This document shows, piece after piece, positions 1 to 8,699 of a DNA stretch of 64,000 nucleotides. Source of the stretch: UBA7887 sp964408735. Its GTDB lineage: Bacteria; Pseudomonadota; Alphaproteobacteria; UBA7887. The notes under the pieces were generated by a model. The model was not told where the DNA came from. It was given only the letters and a program-made list of their open reading frames with translations, and ran no database searches. Each line of letters opens with the position of its first letter. Positions within the stretch are counted from its first letter, which is position 1. The DNA lies in the NCBI GenBank assembly GCA_964408735.1, contig CAYPAX010000002.1, forward strand, positions 17,062-81,061, given 5' to 3'. Made by a program: the position numbers and the translations under genes.

Positions 1-395
1 AGGGCGGCGAGGCGCAGATCGCCGACGAGCTGGCGGCCTACAACCCGCTGATCCCCGACGGCCGCGAGCTGGTGGCGACCCTGATGTTCGGCATCCCCGA
101 GGCAGAGCGCCGCGCCCGTATTCTGGCTACCCTCGGCGGCGTCGAAGACCGCATCGCCATCGAGATAGACGGCGATCCGGTCGCGGCGTTGCCCGAAGGC
201 GATGTCGAGCGCTCGCGAGAGGACGGCAAGACCTCCGCCGTGCACTTCCTGCATTTCCCCTTCACGGAAGCCCAGATCGCCGCCTTTCGCGATCCGGAGA
301 GCCGCATCACGCTGTCGGTATCCCACCCCAATTACGGCCACATCGCCGTCTTCCCCCCTGCCTTGCACGAGGCGCTCGCCGCCGACTTCGATTGA
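1..395 (+). CDS. DUF3501 family protein, 5' truncated
   Basis: The reading frame is already open at the left edge of the window and runs to a TGA at 393-395, so only the C-terminal about 130 residues are present. The opening residues GGEAQIADELAAYN and the later HFLHFPF and HPNYGH segments match my memory of the DUF3501 family, whose biochemical role is not established. In other proteobacteria DUF3501 genes often sit beside rubrerythrin and iron-sulfur oxidoreductase genes, but the upstream neighbours are outside this window. A GTG at 72 could be mistaken for a start; the good match upstream of it shows that it is internal. No signal peptide or membrane segment is seen in the visible part. 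Confidence 0.8.
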   Translation, partial: GGEAQIADELAAYNPLIPDGRELVATLMFGIPEAERRARILATLGGVEDRIAIEIDGDPVAALPEGDVERSREDGKTSAVHFLHFPFTEAQIAAFRDPESRITLSVSHPNYGHIAVFPPALHEALAADFD

Positions 396-443
396 ACAGC
401 TTCCTGAGCACGGCTAGCATGCATCCCCTAGGGGGTGCGCGCG

Positions 444-3400
444 GTGGCTGAGGACCAGAGCACGAGACGCTTGGCGGCGATACTGGCGGCGGATGTCGTC
501 GGCTATACCCGCCTCATGCGCGATGACGAGCAGGCCACCATCGCCGCGCTCGAAGCCTGCCGCGCCATCTTCGCCGACGCCATCGCCACCCATGGCGGGC
601 GTGTGGTGGACATGGCGGGCGATTCCGTGCTCGCTGTCTTCGAGACCGCCGGCGGCGCCGTCGAGGGCGCCCTTGCCATCCAGCAGCGGCTGGCGGCCCG
701 CGAGGAGCCCGAAGGGCGCCGCATGCGCTACCGCATCGGCGTCAACTCCGGCGATATCGTCGAGAAGGCCGACGGCACCGTCTATGGCGACGGCGTCAAC
801 GTTGCCGCCCGCCTCGAAGGCCTGGCCGAGCCGGGCGCGGTCTGCGTCTCCGGCTCGGTCTACGATTCGGTCGAAGCCCATTTGGACGCCAGATTCGCCT
901 ATCTCGGCAAGCAGACGGTCAAGAACGTCGACAAGCCCGTGCGCGCCTACCGGGTCTTGGAGCCTGGTGCCGAAGCGCCCAAGGCGCCGCGCAGGCGCTA
1001 TGCGATTATCGCCGCCGCGGCGGTGGTCCTCATCGCCGCCGGCCTCGGCGTGCGCTGGCTGACCTACGTGCCGCCATACTCGGACATGGTCACTGTCACC
1101 GGCGAATTTACCAACGACCCGGTGCTGGCAGCACCCACGGGCCCGGCCATCGCCGTGCTGCCGTTCGACGATCTCTCCGAGGACACCGGCCAGGGCTTCT
1201 TCGCCGACGGCCTCACCGAGGACATCATCACCGGGCTGTCGCGCTTCAGCAATCTGCGCGTCATCGCCCGCCACTCGACCTTCCAATACAAGGGCCAGGC
1301 AGTCGATGTGCGTGAGGTCGGCGAGGCGCTCGGCGTGCGCTACGTGCTCGAAGGCAGCGTGCGGCGGGCGGGCGAGTCCCTGCGCGTGACCGCCCAGCTT
1401 CTCGATGCCCGCGACGGCACGCACCTGTGGGCGGAGAACTACGCCCGCGATCTGAGCACCGCCGACATCTTCGCCATCCAGGACAGCATCATGGAGCGCA
1501 TCGTCGGCACGCTCGGCAGCAGCGTCGGCGTCATCAGCCGTGCCCTACTGGAGGAGAGCGCGGCCCGCTACACCGACAATCTTGCCGCCTATGACTGCGT
1601 GCTGCGCGCCTATGCCTATTACGACCTGGCGACCGCGGACGAGCACCTGGCGGTGCGCACCTGCCTGGAAGAGGCGGTGGCGCAGGACCCCTCCTATGCC
1701 GAGGCTTGGGGCTGGCTCGCCGGCATGTATCAGGACGAATACAAGTTCGCCTTCAACCCACGCGCGGAAGCGGACGATCCGCTGGCGAGAGCCATCGCGG
1801 CGTCGCGGAACGCCATCAACGCCGATGCGACCAGCCAGGTCGGTTACGAGACCCTGGCCGGCGGGCATTATTTTTCGGGCGATATCGAACAATTCCGCGC
1901 CGCCGCCGAGCGCGCTCTGTCGCTCAACCCCAACAACTCCAATACCCTCGCCTGGATGGGCTTTCTCACGGCCTATTCCGGCGCCTGGAACAGAGGCATC
2001 GCCCTGCTCGACAAGGCGGTCAACCTCAATCCCAATCATCCCAGCTGGTATCACGTTGCCTACGCCCTGCATCACTATCACAAGGGCAATTACGAGGCGG
2101 CGCTGTTGGCGGCCAAGCGCTACAACCTGCCGGGTTTCTACTGGCACCACCTGAATCTGTCGATGATCTACGCGCAGCTCGGCCGGCTCGACGAGGCACG
2201 GGCTGCGGTTGCCGAGCTTACCAAGCTCTATCCCGGTTACGCCGACGTCGCCCGTGCCGACCTGGAGAAATGGTTCAAGGACGAAGCGCTGGTCACGGCC
2301 ATGCTGGAGGGCCTGGAGAAGGCCGGGCTGTTCGACGAGCCCGAAGTCACGCGTCCGGCCATTGCCGTGCTGCCCTTTGCGAACCTTGGCGGCGACCCGG
2401 CCCAGGCCTATTTCGCCGACGGCATCACGGAAGAGCTGACCGAGGCGCTGGCGCGCTTCCAGGGGCTGTCTGTCACGGCGCGCACCCCGACGCTGCAATA
2501 CAAGGAGACGACAGCGGACGTGCGCGAGATCGGCCAGGCGCTGGGCGTCGGTTATGTGTTGGAGGGCAGCGTGCGCCGCGACGCCGACACGGTCGGCATA
2601 ACGGCGCAGCTCATCGACACAGCCGACGGCGCACATCTGTGGAGCGAGACCTACGAGCGCGACCTCATTGTCGGCGGCATTTTCGCGGTGCAGGAGGATA
2701 TTGCGGATCGGGTGACGGTGGCGCTTACCGGTCGCCACGGGGTCCTTGTGGAACGAGACTTGGCAGAAGCCCGTCAGTTGGCCCCGGAGAGCCTCGAGCA
2801 CTATGACTGTGTTCTGTTGGCATCGGTCTATTGGGAGCACGCGGAACAGAAAACCTATCCGGCATTGCTGGATTGTCTCGAGCACGCGGTGGAATCGAAT
2901 CCAGACTACGTAGACGCATGGATAGCCTTATCGGAGTTCTATGCCAACGACTACGAGCTTTCGATTGGCGCAAGGCCGGATCCTGCCTCACTAGCACTCG
3001 CCGCAGCGGAAAGGGCGGTCGAACTCGCGCCGAGACGTCACGACGCCCATGGGGTGAAATCGAACGCGCTTTTCTTTTTGCACCAGCTCGATGCCTTTGA
3101 GAAGGCAGGCGATGTCGCGGTTGAGCTTAATCCGAGTGATCCCGAAATCCTGGTCCTGACCGGGCTCCATTTGGTCCTGGTGGGCAAATGGGAGAAGGGT
3201 ATCACCTTGGTGCATCGGGCGATGGAGCTTCAGCCCGATCATCCGACTTGGTGGTATTTCCCGACGATTTGGGAGCATTACCACAATGGTCGTTACGAGG
3301 CCGCGCTTGCTGACGCCCTCAAGATCGATCTCGAGGATTACCTGTGGACCCACACCGCGCGCGCGATCGCCTATGCGCGTCTCGGCCGCATGGCCGAAGC

Positions 3401-4781
3401 GCGGGCGGCGGCGGCGCGCGCAGCCGAGGTCTATCCCGGCTTCTCGATCGAGGCCCAGCGTGCCGAGCTGCAAAAATATAATTTCGAAGAGTCACTCATC
3501 GCCGACACTCTCGGCGCCCTCCGTCTCGCCGGGGTGCCGGAGACGCCGCCGGCGCCGGCGCGGCCGGTGATTGTCGTGCTGCCGTTCGACAATATGGGCG
3601 GCGATGGGAGCCAGGACTTTTTCGCCGACGGCATTACCGAGGATATCACCACGCGGCTGTCGCGCTTTGCTGACCTTGCCGTGATCGCGCGCAACTCGGC
3701 CTTCCAGTACAAGGGCCAGGCCGTGGATGTGGAGGCCGTGGCGGCCGAGCTTGGCGCCGACTATGTGGTGGAGGGAAGCGTGCGGCGCTCGCAGGACCGC
3801 GTGCGCGTCACCGCCCAGCTCCTCGAAGCCGGCGCCGCCACCCACCTCTGGGCCGAGACCTACGACCGCGACCTGACGGCCGGCGACGTCTTCGACATCC
3901 AGGACGAGATCACCGACTCCATCGTCGGCGTCATAGCCGGTGTCCACGGTGTGATTTCCCGCTCCGGTGCAGCCGATGCCCGTCGGCGCCCCGAAAGCCT
4001 CGACACCTATGACTGTTTGTTGCTCGCCTATGCTTATGACCGTCAAGTGACCGCCGAGGCGTTCCACGCCGGAAAACAGTGCCTCGACGCAGTGCTGGCG
4101 CGCGAGCCGGATTATGTCGATGCTCTGTCCGCATTTACCTATCTCGCGGCCGACGGCTCCACCATGGGCTGGGGTGGACTGACGGACGACGAGCGTGAGG
4201 CCCTATTGGCCGAGGCCCTTGCGACGGGCCACCGTGCCATCACCTTGGCACCGGATGACGCCAAGAGCCAGTGGACTCTCGCTTATGCCAAATTCGTCGC
4301 CGGCGACGTGCCCGGCTTCCGGGCTCACGCCGAGCAGGCCATGACGCTCAACCGGAACGATGCGGACGTTAAGGGCTATGCCGGATTGTTGCTGGCTTTC
4401 GCTGGCGACTACGATCGGGGCCTTGAGCTGCTCGAAGAAGCTTTCGCCCTCAACCCGCATCATCCCCAATGGTGGCAATTTGGTGTGGCGACCGCGCATT
4501 GGGCCGATGGCCGCTACGAGGAAGCCCTGGCCGCCGTCCGCAAAGTGGATCAACCGGACAGTTATTGGACGCACATATGGCGTGTCTTGGCTTTCACCGG
4601 CGTCGGCGACATGGACTCTGCTCGTGCGGCGGCCGCCGATCTGGAGCGCGTCTATCCCGGCTTTACCATCGCTGCCTATCGCGATGAGGTCGCCTATTGG
4701 CAGCTGAAGCCGGATCTTGTTGATAAGGCCATCGCCGCCCTACGCAAGGCCGGCCTGCCAGAGGGCGGCGACAGCGACTAG
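444..4781 (+). CDS. Class III adenylate/guanylate cyclase with three tandem TolB-like/TPR modules (cyclase A)
   Basis: This is a very large protein of 1445 residues. Residues 7-172 form a class III cyclase catalytic domain, with both metal-binding aspartates (D17 in AADVVGY, D60 in GDSVLAVF) and the VNVAARL motif holding the transition-state Asn119 and Arg123, so it should be active on ATP or GTP. One hydrophobic segment (about 186-208) follows, suggesting a cytoplasmic cyclase with the rest beyond the membrane. The remainder is three copies of a unit of about 403 residues starting at residues 234, 638 and 1041, each a TolB-N-like domain (PxIxVLPF, FADGxTE, YVLEGSVRR) followed by TPR-like helices. 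GTG444 is preferred over GTG435 because the AGGGGG at 430-435 then lies 8 bases upstream. Signal and substrate are unknown. Paralogues lie at 37199-38926 and 46395-49577. Confidence 0.9.
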   Translation: MAEDQSTRRLAAILAADVVGYTRLMRDDEQATIAALEACRAIFADAIATHGGRVVDMAGDSVLAVFETAGGAVEGALAIQQRLAAREEPEGRRMRYRIGVNSGDIVEKADGTVYGDGVNVAARLEGLAEPGAVCVSGSVYDSVEAHLDARFAYLGKQTVKNVDKPVRAYRVLEPGAEAPKAPRRRYAIIAAAAVVLIAAGLGVRWLTYVPPYSDMVTVTGEFTNDPVLAAPTGPAIAVLPFDDLSEDTGQGFFADGLTEDIITGLSRFSNLRVIARHSTFQYKGQAVDVREVGEALGVRYVLEGSVRRAGESLRVTAQLLDARDGTHLWAENYARDLSTADIFAIQDSIMERIVGTLGSSVGVISRALLEESAARYTDNLAAYDCVLRAYAYYDLATADEHLAVRTCLEEAVAQDPSYAEAWGWLAGMYQDEYKFAFNPRAEADDPLARAIAASRNAINADATSQVGYETLAGGHYFSGDIEQFRAAAERALSLNPNNSNTLAWMGFLTAYSGAWNRGIALLDKAVNLNPNHPSWYHVAYALHHYHKGNYEAALLAAKRYNLPGFYWHHLNLSMIYAQLGRLDEARAAVAELTKLYPGYADVARADLEKWFKDEALVTAMLEGLEKAGLFDEPEVTRPAIAVLPFANLGGDPAQAYFADGITEELTEALARFQGLSVTARTPTLQYKETTADVREIGQALGVGYVLEGSVRRDADTVGITAQLIDTADGAHLWSETYERDLIVGGIFAVQEDIADRVTVALTGRHGVLVERDLAEARQLAPESLEHYDCVLLASVYWEHAEQKTYPALLDCLEHAVESNPDYVDAWIALSEFYANDYELSIGARPDPASLALAAAERAVELAPRRHDAHGVKSNALFFLHQLDAFEKAGDVAVELNPSDPEILVLTGLHLVLVGKWEKGITLVHRAMELQPDHPTWWYFPTIWEHYHNGRYEAALADALKIDLEDYLWTHTARAIAYARLGRMAEARAAAARAAEVYPGFSIEAQRAELQKYNFEESLIADTLGALRLAGVPETPPAPARPVIVVLPFDNMGGDGSQDFFADGITEDITTRLSRFADLAVIARNSAFQYKGQAVDVEAVAAELGADYVVEGSVRRSQDRVRVTAQLLEAGAATHLWAETYDRDLTAGDVFDIQDEITDSIVGVIAGVHGVISRSGAADARRRPESLDTYDCLLLAYAYDRQVTAEAFHAGKQCLDAVLAREPDYVDALSAFTYLAADGSTMGWGGLTDDEREALLAEALATGHRAITLAPDDAKSQWTLAYAKFVAGDVPGFRAHAEQAMTLNRNDADVKGYAGLLLAFAGDYDRGLELLEEAFALNPHHPQWWQFGVATAHWADGRYEEALAAVRKVDQPDSYWTHIWRVLAFTGVGDMDSARAAAADLERVYPGFTIAAYRDEVAYWQLKPDLVDKAIAALRKAGLPEGGDSD
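1143..4781 (+). repeat. Three in-frame tandem TolB-like/TPR modules
   Basis: Three direct coding repeats of about 1.21 kb begin at 1143, 2355 and 3564. Each opens with the PxIxVLPF motif, continues through FADGxTE and LEGSVRR, and ends near a YPGF or YPGYAD motif followed by a short Lys/Glu-rich helix and a KAG(L/V) segment. The three copies are clearly related but diverged in protein sequence, so this is an old internal duplication, not an assembly artefact. The second copy has lower GC and less common codons around 2750-3300 than its flanks. Confidence 0.85.
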
Positions 4782-4789
4782 AGCGCCGC

Positions 4790-5257
4790 TCACTCCTCCG
4801 GATAGACCCCCCACAGAAACGCCCGCCGCATCCAGCCGCGATAGCTGTGCAGGGTGACCTCGCACCAGGCGCCGCGGCAGTCGTGCAGCCTGCCCTGGAC
4901 GCGGGCCTCGGCGTGGGCCAGGGCCCGCGATGAGGGGTCGGGCCTGGCGTGCAGGGCGCGGCCGTCGCCTAGCACCAGCACCGTGCGCTTGCCGGACAGC
5001 ATGGCCTTGTGCACCCAGCCCTCGGCGCCTTCGAAGTCGCGCACGCGGCGCCATTGCTCGAACTCGGCGACGATCTCCACCGGCATGGCCTCGCGCACGA
5101 ACACCCAGGCCACGGGATAGCGCAGGCCGGGGCCGGTGCGCAGATTCACCTCGTCCGCACCGAGGCTGACGAAACGCGGCAGCGGCAGGTCGCCATCGGC
5201 CCCTTGCAGGGGAGGCGATACAAAGAGGAGGGCGAATATTAGGGGCAAGAGGCGCAT
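4790..5257 (-). CDS. Secreted bacterial SH3-domain protein
   Basis: A protein of 155 residues with a clear signal peptide (MRLLPLIFALLFVSPPLQGA, cleavage expected near residue 20). The mature part carries one recognisable bacterial SH3 unit: VNLRTGPGLRYPVAWVF at about 37-53 and EGAEGWVHKAML at about 76-87, then a second weaker SH3-like half (LHARPDPSS, CEVTLHSYRGWMRR). This composition fits the COG3807-type periplasmic SH3 proteins common in Alphaproteobacteria. They are presumed to bind cell-wall peptides, but no specific function is established. It is convergent with cyclase A, with 8 bases between the stops, and divergent from the dehydrogenase at 5332. Confidence 0.8.
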   Translation of the reverse strand: MRLLPLIFALLFVSPPLQGADGDLPLPRFVSLGADEVNLRTGPGLRYPVAWVFVREAMPVEIVAEFEQWRRVRDFEGAEGWVHKAMLSGKRTVLVLGDGRALHARPDPSSRALAHAEARVQGRLHDCRGAWCEVTLHSYRGWMRRAFLWGVYPEE

Positions 5258-5331
5258 GATACGTCGCCACTATAGCGCAAGCCCGCCCCCTGGTATAAAC
5301 AAGCCCGGTCCCGAACGCCGGAGTTTCTTCG

Positions 5332-6321
5332 ATGCCCCGTAACAAGCCGCTCGTCGTGGTCACGCGCAAGCTCCCCGAGGTCATCGAGACGCGGATGATG
5401 GAGCTGTTCGACACCAAGCTCAATCACGACGACACGCCGATGGACCGCGACGCCCTGCAGGCCGCGATGGCCGAGGCCGACGTGCTGGTGCCTACCGTAA
5501 CAGATCGTATCGATGCCGGAATGATCGCCCAGGCGGGCGAGCGCCTCAAGCTGATCGCCAGTTTCGGCGCCGGTGTCGACCACATCGATGTCGCCAGCGC
5601 CCACGCCCGCGGCATCACCGTTACCAACACCCCCGGCGTGCTTACCGAGGATACCGCCGACATGACCATGGCGCTGATCCTCTCGGTGCCGCGGCGCCTG
5701 GCCGAAGGCGAGCGCCTGATGCGATCGGGGAACTGGGAGGGCTGGGGGCCGACCTCCATGCTCGGGCGGCGCATCTGGGGCAAGCGCTTGGGCATCATCG
5801 GCATGGGCCGCATCGGCACGGCCGTGGCCCGGCGTGCCCGCGGCTTCGGCGTATCGATCCATTATCACAACCGCCGCCGGGTGCCGGACTCCCTCGAAGC
5901 CGAGCTCGAGGCGACCTATTGGGAGAGCCTCGATCAGATGCTGGCGCGCATGGACATCATCTCGGTCAATTGCCCGCATACTCCGGCCACCTACCATCTG
6001 CTCTCGGCGCGCCGCCTCGGGCAGTTGCAGCCGCACGCCTATATCGTCAACACCTCGCGCGGCGAGGTCATCGACGAGGCGGCACTAACGCGCATGCTGC
6101 GCGAGGGCAAGCTGGCAGGCGCCGGGCTCGATGTCTTCGAGCACGAGCCGGCCGTCAATCCCAAGCTCTTGGAACTCGAAAGCGTCGTGCTGCTGCCCCA
6201 CATGGGCTCGGCGACCCTCGAAGGGCGCACCGATTCGGGCGAAAAGGTGATCGTCAACATCAAGACCTTCGTCGATGGTCACGCGCCGCCCGACCGCGTG
6301 CTGGCGACGGCCACGGTTTAG
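5332..6321 (+). CDS. D-2-hydroxyacid dehydrogenase (glyoxylate/hydroxypyruvate reductase type)
   Basis: A 329-residue NAD(P)-dependent D-2-hydroxyacid dehydrogenase. It has the Rossmann motif GMGRIG near residue 157, the substrate-binding Arg in NTSRGEVID (about 241), the catalytic Glu in DVFEHEP (about 270) and the catalytic His in LLPHMGS (about 289). It most resembles the glyoxylate/hydroxypyruvate reductase branch, reducing a 2-keto acid to the D-2-hydroxy acid in the cytoplasm. The exact substrate cannot be read from sequence. The ATG has a GGAG eight bases upstream. Its TAG stop at 6319-6321 is formed at the edge of the MITE-like element: TA is the presumed target dinucleotide and G is the first base of the element. 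Confidence 0.92.
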   Translation: MPRNKPLVVVTRKLPEVIETRMMELFDTKLNHDDTPMDRDALQAAMAEADVLVPTVTDRIDAGMIAQAGERLKLIASFGAGVDHIDVASAHARGITVTNTPGVLTEDTADMTMALILSVPRRLAEGERLMRSGNWEGWGPTSMLGRRIWGKRLGIIGMGRIGTAVARRARGFGVSIHYHNRRRVPDSLEAELEATYWESLDQMLARMDIISVNCPHTPATYHLLSARRLGQLQPHAYIVNTSRGEVIDEAALTRMLREGKLAGAGLDVFEHEPAVNPKLLELESVVLLPHMGSATLEGRTDSGEKVIVNIKTFVDGHAPPDRVLATATV

Positions 6322-6584
6322 AGCCTTATGTGGTTAGGTGGAATCGGTTTGATGGCCCAAGGTGGCCTTTCGGGCAGGAGCGGCGCGCTGGGCGATGCGG
6401 GGCATCGTTCAAGCGTAGCGACGCATCCGAAAAGCCTCATTGGGCCACCGCAGGCCGGCCTCAGCGACGCCCTGGCGGCGTTGCGCGTCTTGCCCGATGT
6501 CCCCGCATCGCGCGGCGACGCGCGCCTAGCCAGGACGGCGCTGAGACCGGTCAAACCGGTTCTACCTAATCACATAAGGCTCTA
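6319..6584. mobile_element. MITE-like element with 34-bp imperfect terminal inverted repeats and TA flanks
   Basis: Bases 6319-6352 (starting TAGAGCCTTATGTG) are the inverted complement of 6551-6584 (ending CACATAAGGCTCTA) with 3 mismatches in 34. The interior of about 195 bp contains no convincing gene. Both ends are flanked by TA, as expected for a target-site duplication of the IS630/Tc1-mariner type, giving an element of 262 bp (6321-6582). It fills the whole gap between two plus-strand genes and supplies the last base of the upstream stop codon. Short ORFs on both strands run through it, but their peptides (ending PNHIRL on both strands) simply reflect the inverted repeats. No transposase is present, so any mobility would need one elsewhere in the genome. 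Confidence 0.72.
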
Positions 6585-6588
6585 GCTC

Positions 6589-7485
6589 ATGAAAATCCTG
6601 AGACTTGCCGCCGGCCTCGCCTTGCTGGCAACGTCGGCCCTTGCCGACGGCCCGACGTCCGCCTGGCAGGCCAAGACCGCGACCTTGGAAGCTGTTCCCG
6701 ATGCCATGAACCCGGCCTGTCGGCCCGAGGCCGAAGCCTGGCGGGCCCTGGTGGCGGAGATCCTGGCCGCAGCCGATATGGCGCTGGTCGAGGATGCGGG
6801 CCTGCGTATCGACCTCGACGGGCTCGCCATGCCCGGGCCCCAGGAAGGGCTCTGCCATGTCGATATGAACTTCGCCATCGCATTGTCGCCCAATGCGGCG
6901 CCGGCGCCCGACACCCTGCCCGACCACGCCGGTCGCGTGCATGCCTGCCCGCGCGCCATCACCCAGATCAGCCAAGAGCAGGCCACCGAGTTCTGGCGCG
7001 AGATGACGCGCCGCTGCCTCGCCGACTACCTGCAGGCGCGCCAGCTCAACGCCGGCGCGGCGAGTGCCGCCGAGCTCGGCAAGGACGGCAAGATCGCCTA
7101 TCTGATGACGCTCAGCGGCATCGCCGTCGAGCTGCGCAACGGCCGCAACAAGATGCTGCTGGCGCTTCAGGACCGCCTGCGCCAGTTGGCGCCCAGTGTC
7201 GGCTCCGACGATGCCTCCGAGATCGAGGCGGCACTGGCGGCGCAGATCGATGACGCCTTGCCGAGTTTCTTCGAGACCTTGCGCCCTATCTATGACGCCC
7301 GCTTCACGGAGCCCGAGCTTGACGCCCTGATCGCCTTCTTCTCCAGCCCCGTCGGGCGCACCATGATCCGCAGCGAGGCCGAGATCCGCAGCGAGATCAT
7401 GTCCGCCTCGGCCGGCTGGTCGATGCAGACCATGCAGGCCGCCGTCGACACCCTGGAGCGCCTGGTCGCAGAGAAGGGGCTCTAA
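6589..7485 (+). CDS. Secreted DUF2059-domain protein
   Basis: A 298-residue protein with a signal peptide (MKILRLAAGLALLATSALA). The C-terminal 110 residues carry the DUF2059 signature: a helical region, then YDARFTEPELDALIAFFSS followed by PVGRTMI near residues 238-263. The N-terminal 170 residues have four cysteines and no domain I recognise. DUF2059 proteins are periplasmic or exported and of unknown function. The start lies only 4 bases beyond the MITE-like element, so the native promoter was either displaced or is now inside the element. The 3' end overlaps the convergent DsrE-like gene by 4 bases. Confidence 0.8.
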   Translation: MKILRLAAGLALLATSALADGPTSAWQAKTATLEAVPDAMNPACRPEAEAWRALVAEILAAADMALVEDAGLRIDLDGLAMPGPQEGLCHVDMNFAIALSPNAAPAPDTLPDHAGRVHACPRAITQISQEQATEFWREMTRRCLADYLQARQLNAGAASAAELGKDGKIAYLMTLSGIAVELRNGRNKMLLALQDRLRQLAPSVGSDDASEIEAALAAQIDDALPSFFETLRPIYDARFTEPELDALIAFFSSPVGRTMIRSEAEIRSEIMSASAGWSMQTMQAAVDTLERLVAEKGL

Positions 7486-7904
7486 ACGAACACCACGCTG
7501 CCTTCGGCGCGGGCGTCGTTGAGGAAGGTAACGAGGCCGCCGAACTCGATGCCGAGGTCGTCGCGCAGGGCATCCTGCGCCATGTCGATGGCGGTCAGCC
7601 CCATGGTGCAGACCAGGAAGCGCACCCCCAGCGCGTGACAGGACTCGAGCAGCTCCGCGAAGCCGACGACATTGCGCGCTTGCAGGGTGGCGTCGCTTGC
7701 TGCGGCATCGCCGGCCAGGCCGTGCCAGCCGTCGTCCTTGGCGAGCGCACGGCTCGCCTCCATGGTGAAGAAGAGCGTCGCGGGGATGTCGATCGCGGCC
7801 GCGGCCGCGGCCATCGCCAGGGCGTAATGTACCTTGGCGAACTCACCCGAGAAGACGACCAGCGACAGCTTCGCCGGGCGCGCGCCTTGGTCAGCCGGCG
7901 GCAT
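7482..7904 (-). CDS. DsrE/DsrF-like sulfur-relay family protein
   Basis: About 140 residues. The core KLSLVVFSGEFAKVHYALAMA, the central FFTMEASRAL and the later VRFLVCTMGLTAIDMA match the DsrE/F-like alpha/beta fold, with the conserved Cys of the CTMGL loop in the position of the sulfur-carrying or structural Cys. An upstream in-frame start (7949) would overlap moeB by 59 bases and add a low-complexity tail, so ATG7904 (overlap 14) is preferred. It is last in the moeB-containing operon, which fits a role in persulfide or thiocarboxylate sulfur transfer, although no reaction is proven for this subfamily. Confidence 0.78.
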   Translation of the reverse strand: MPPADQGARPAKLSLVVFSGEFAKVHYALAMAAAAAAIDIPATLFFTMEASRALAKDDGWHGLAGDAAASDATLQARNVVGFAELLESCHALGVRFLVCTMGLTAIDMAQDALRDDLGIEFGGLVTFLNDARAEGSVVFV

Positions 7905-8697
7905 GGGCCGAGAGGTCGTGGATGGTCGCCTGGGCGCCGCATAAGTCACAAGCCGGGTCGGTGCGCACCTTGACCTTGCGGAAGGTGGTATTCAACGCGT
8001 CGAAGATCAGCAGGCTGCCCGACATGCTGTCGCCGATGCCCAGCAACTCCTTGATCACCTCGACCGCTTGTAGGGAACCCAGCGTGCCGGCCAGCGCGCC
8101 GAGCACGCCGCCCTCGGCGCAGCTCGGCACCAGCCCCGGCGGCGGCGGTGCCGGGAAGATGCAGCGATAGCAGGGATTGTCGCCGCCGAGATGGGACTTG
8201 AACGTGCTGAGCTGGCCTTCGAAACGCAGGATCGCGGCGGAGACCAGGGTCTTGCCGGCGAGCCTGGCGGCGTCGTTGACGAGAAAGCGCGTCGGGAAAT
8301 TGTCGCTGCCGTCGACCACCACATCATAGCCGGCGAACAGATCGAGGGCGTTGTCCGCCACCAACCGCGTCTGGTGCGGCACCAGCCGCACCTCGGGATT
8401 GATGCGCTCGACGCTGGCTGCCGCACTCTCCACCTTGGCCACGCCCACACGGTCGCTGTCGTGCAGCACCTGGCGTTGCAGGTTCGACAGCGCCACCACG
8501 TCGTCGTCGACCACGCCGATGGTGCCGACGCCGGCCGCCGCGAGATAGAGGATCAGCGGCGAGCCGAGGCCGCCGGCGCCGATCACCAGCACGCGCGATT
8601 CCATCAGGCGTGCCTGACCGGTACCGCCGACCTCCGGCAGAATGATGTGTCGGGCGTAGCGCTCGACCTGCTCGTCGCTGAATTCCATACCGTCCAT
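7891..8697 (-). CDS. moeB: MoeB/ThiF-type adenylyltransferase (E1-like)
   Basis: A 268-residue HesA/MoeB/ThiF protein. It shows YARHIILPEVGG at the N-terminus, the ATP-binding GAGGLGS near residue 41, the VVDDDVVALSNLQRQ loop, a zinc-binding CxxC pair (CYRC near 177 and CDLC near 250), and PSCAEGGVLG around the expected catalytic Cys. It would adenylate the C-terminal Gly of a ubiquitin-like sulfur carrier such as MoaD or ThiS. It has no rhodanese extension (the usual MoeB length is about 250). The neighbours are cysK (2 bases upstream) and the DsrE-like gene downstream. No carrier protein is encoded in the window, so MoeB versus ThiF specificity is open. Confidence 0.9.
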   Translation of the reverse strand: MDGMEFSDEQVERYARHIILPEVGGTGQARLMESRVLVIGAGGLGSPLILYLAAAGVGTIGVVDDDVVALSNLQRQVLHDSDRVGVAKVESAAASVERINPEVRLVPHQTRLVADNALDLFAGYDVVVDGSDNFPTRFLVNDAARLAGKTLVSAAILRFEGQLSTFKSHLGGDNPCYRCIFPAPPPPGLVPSCAEGGVLGALAGTLGSLQAVEVIKELLGIGDSMSGSLLIFDALNTTFRKVKVRTDPACDLCGAQATIHDLSAHAAG

Positions 8698-8699
8698 TC

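Noticed and set aside
1143..4781. Triplicated region of cyclase A as an assembly artefact
   Set aside because: The three copies differ widely in protein sequence and codon use, so they are real, old duplications.
6318..6585. Two small ORFs, one per strand, inside the MITE-like element
   Set aside because: Both peptides end in the same PNHIRL, which only reflects the inverted repeats; no ribosome-binding site or domain.
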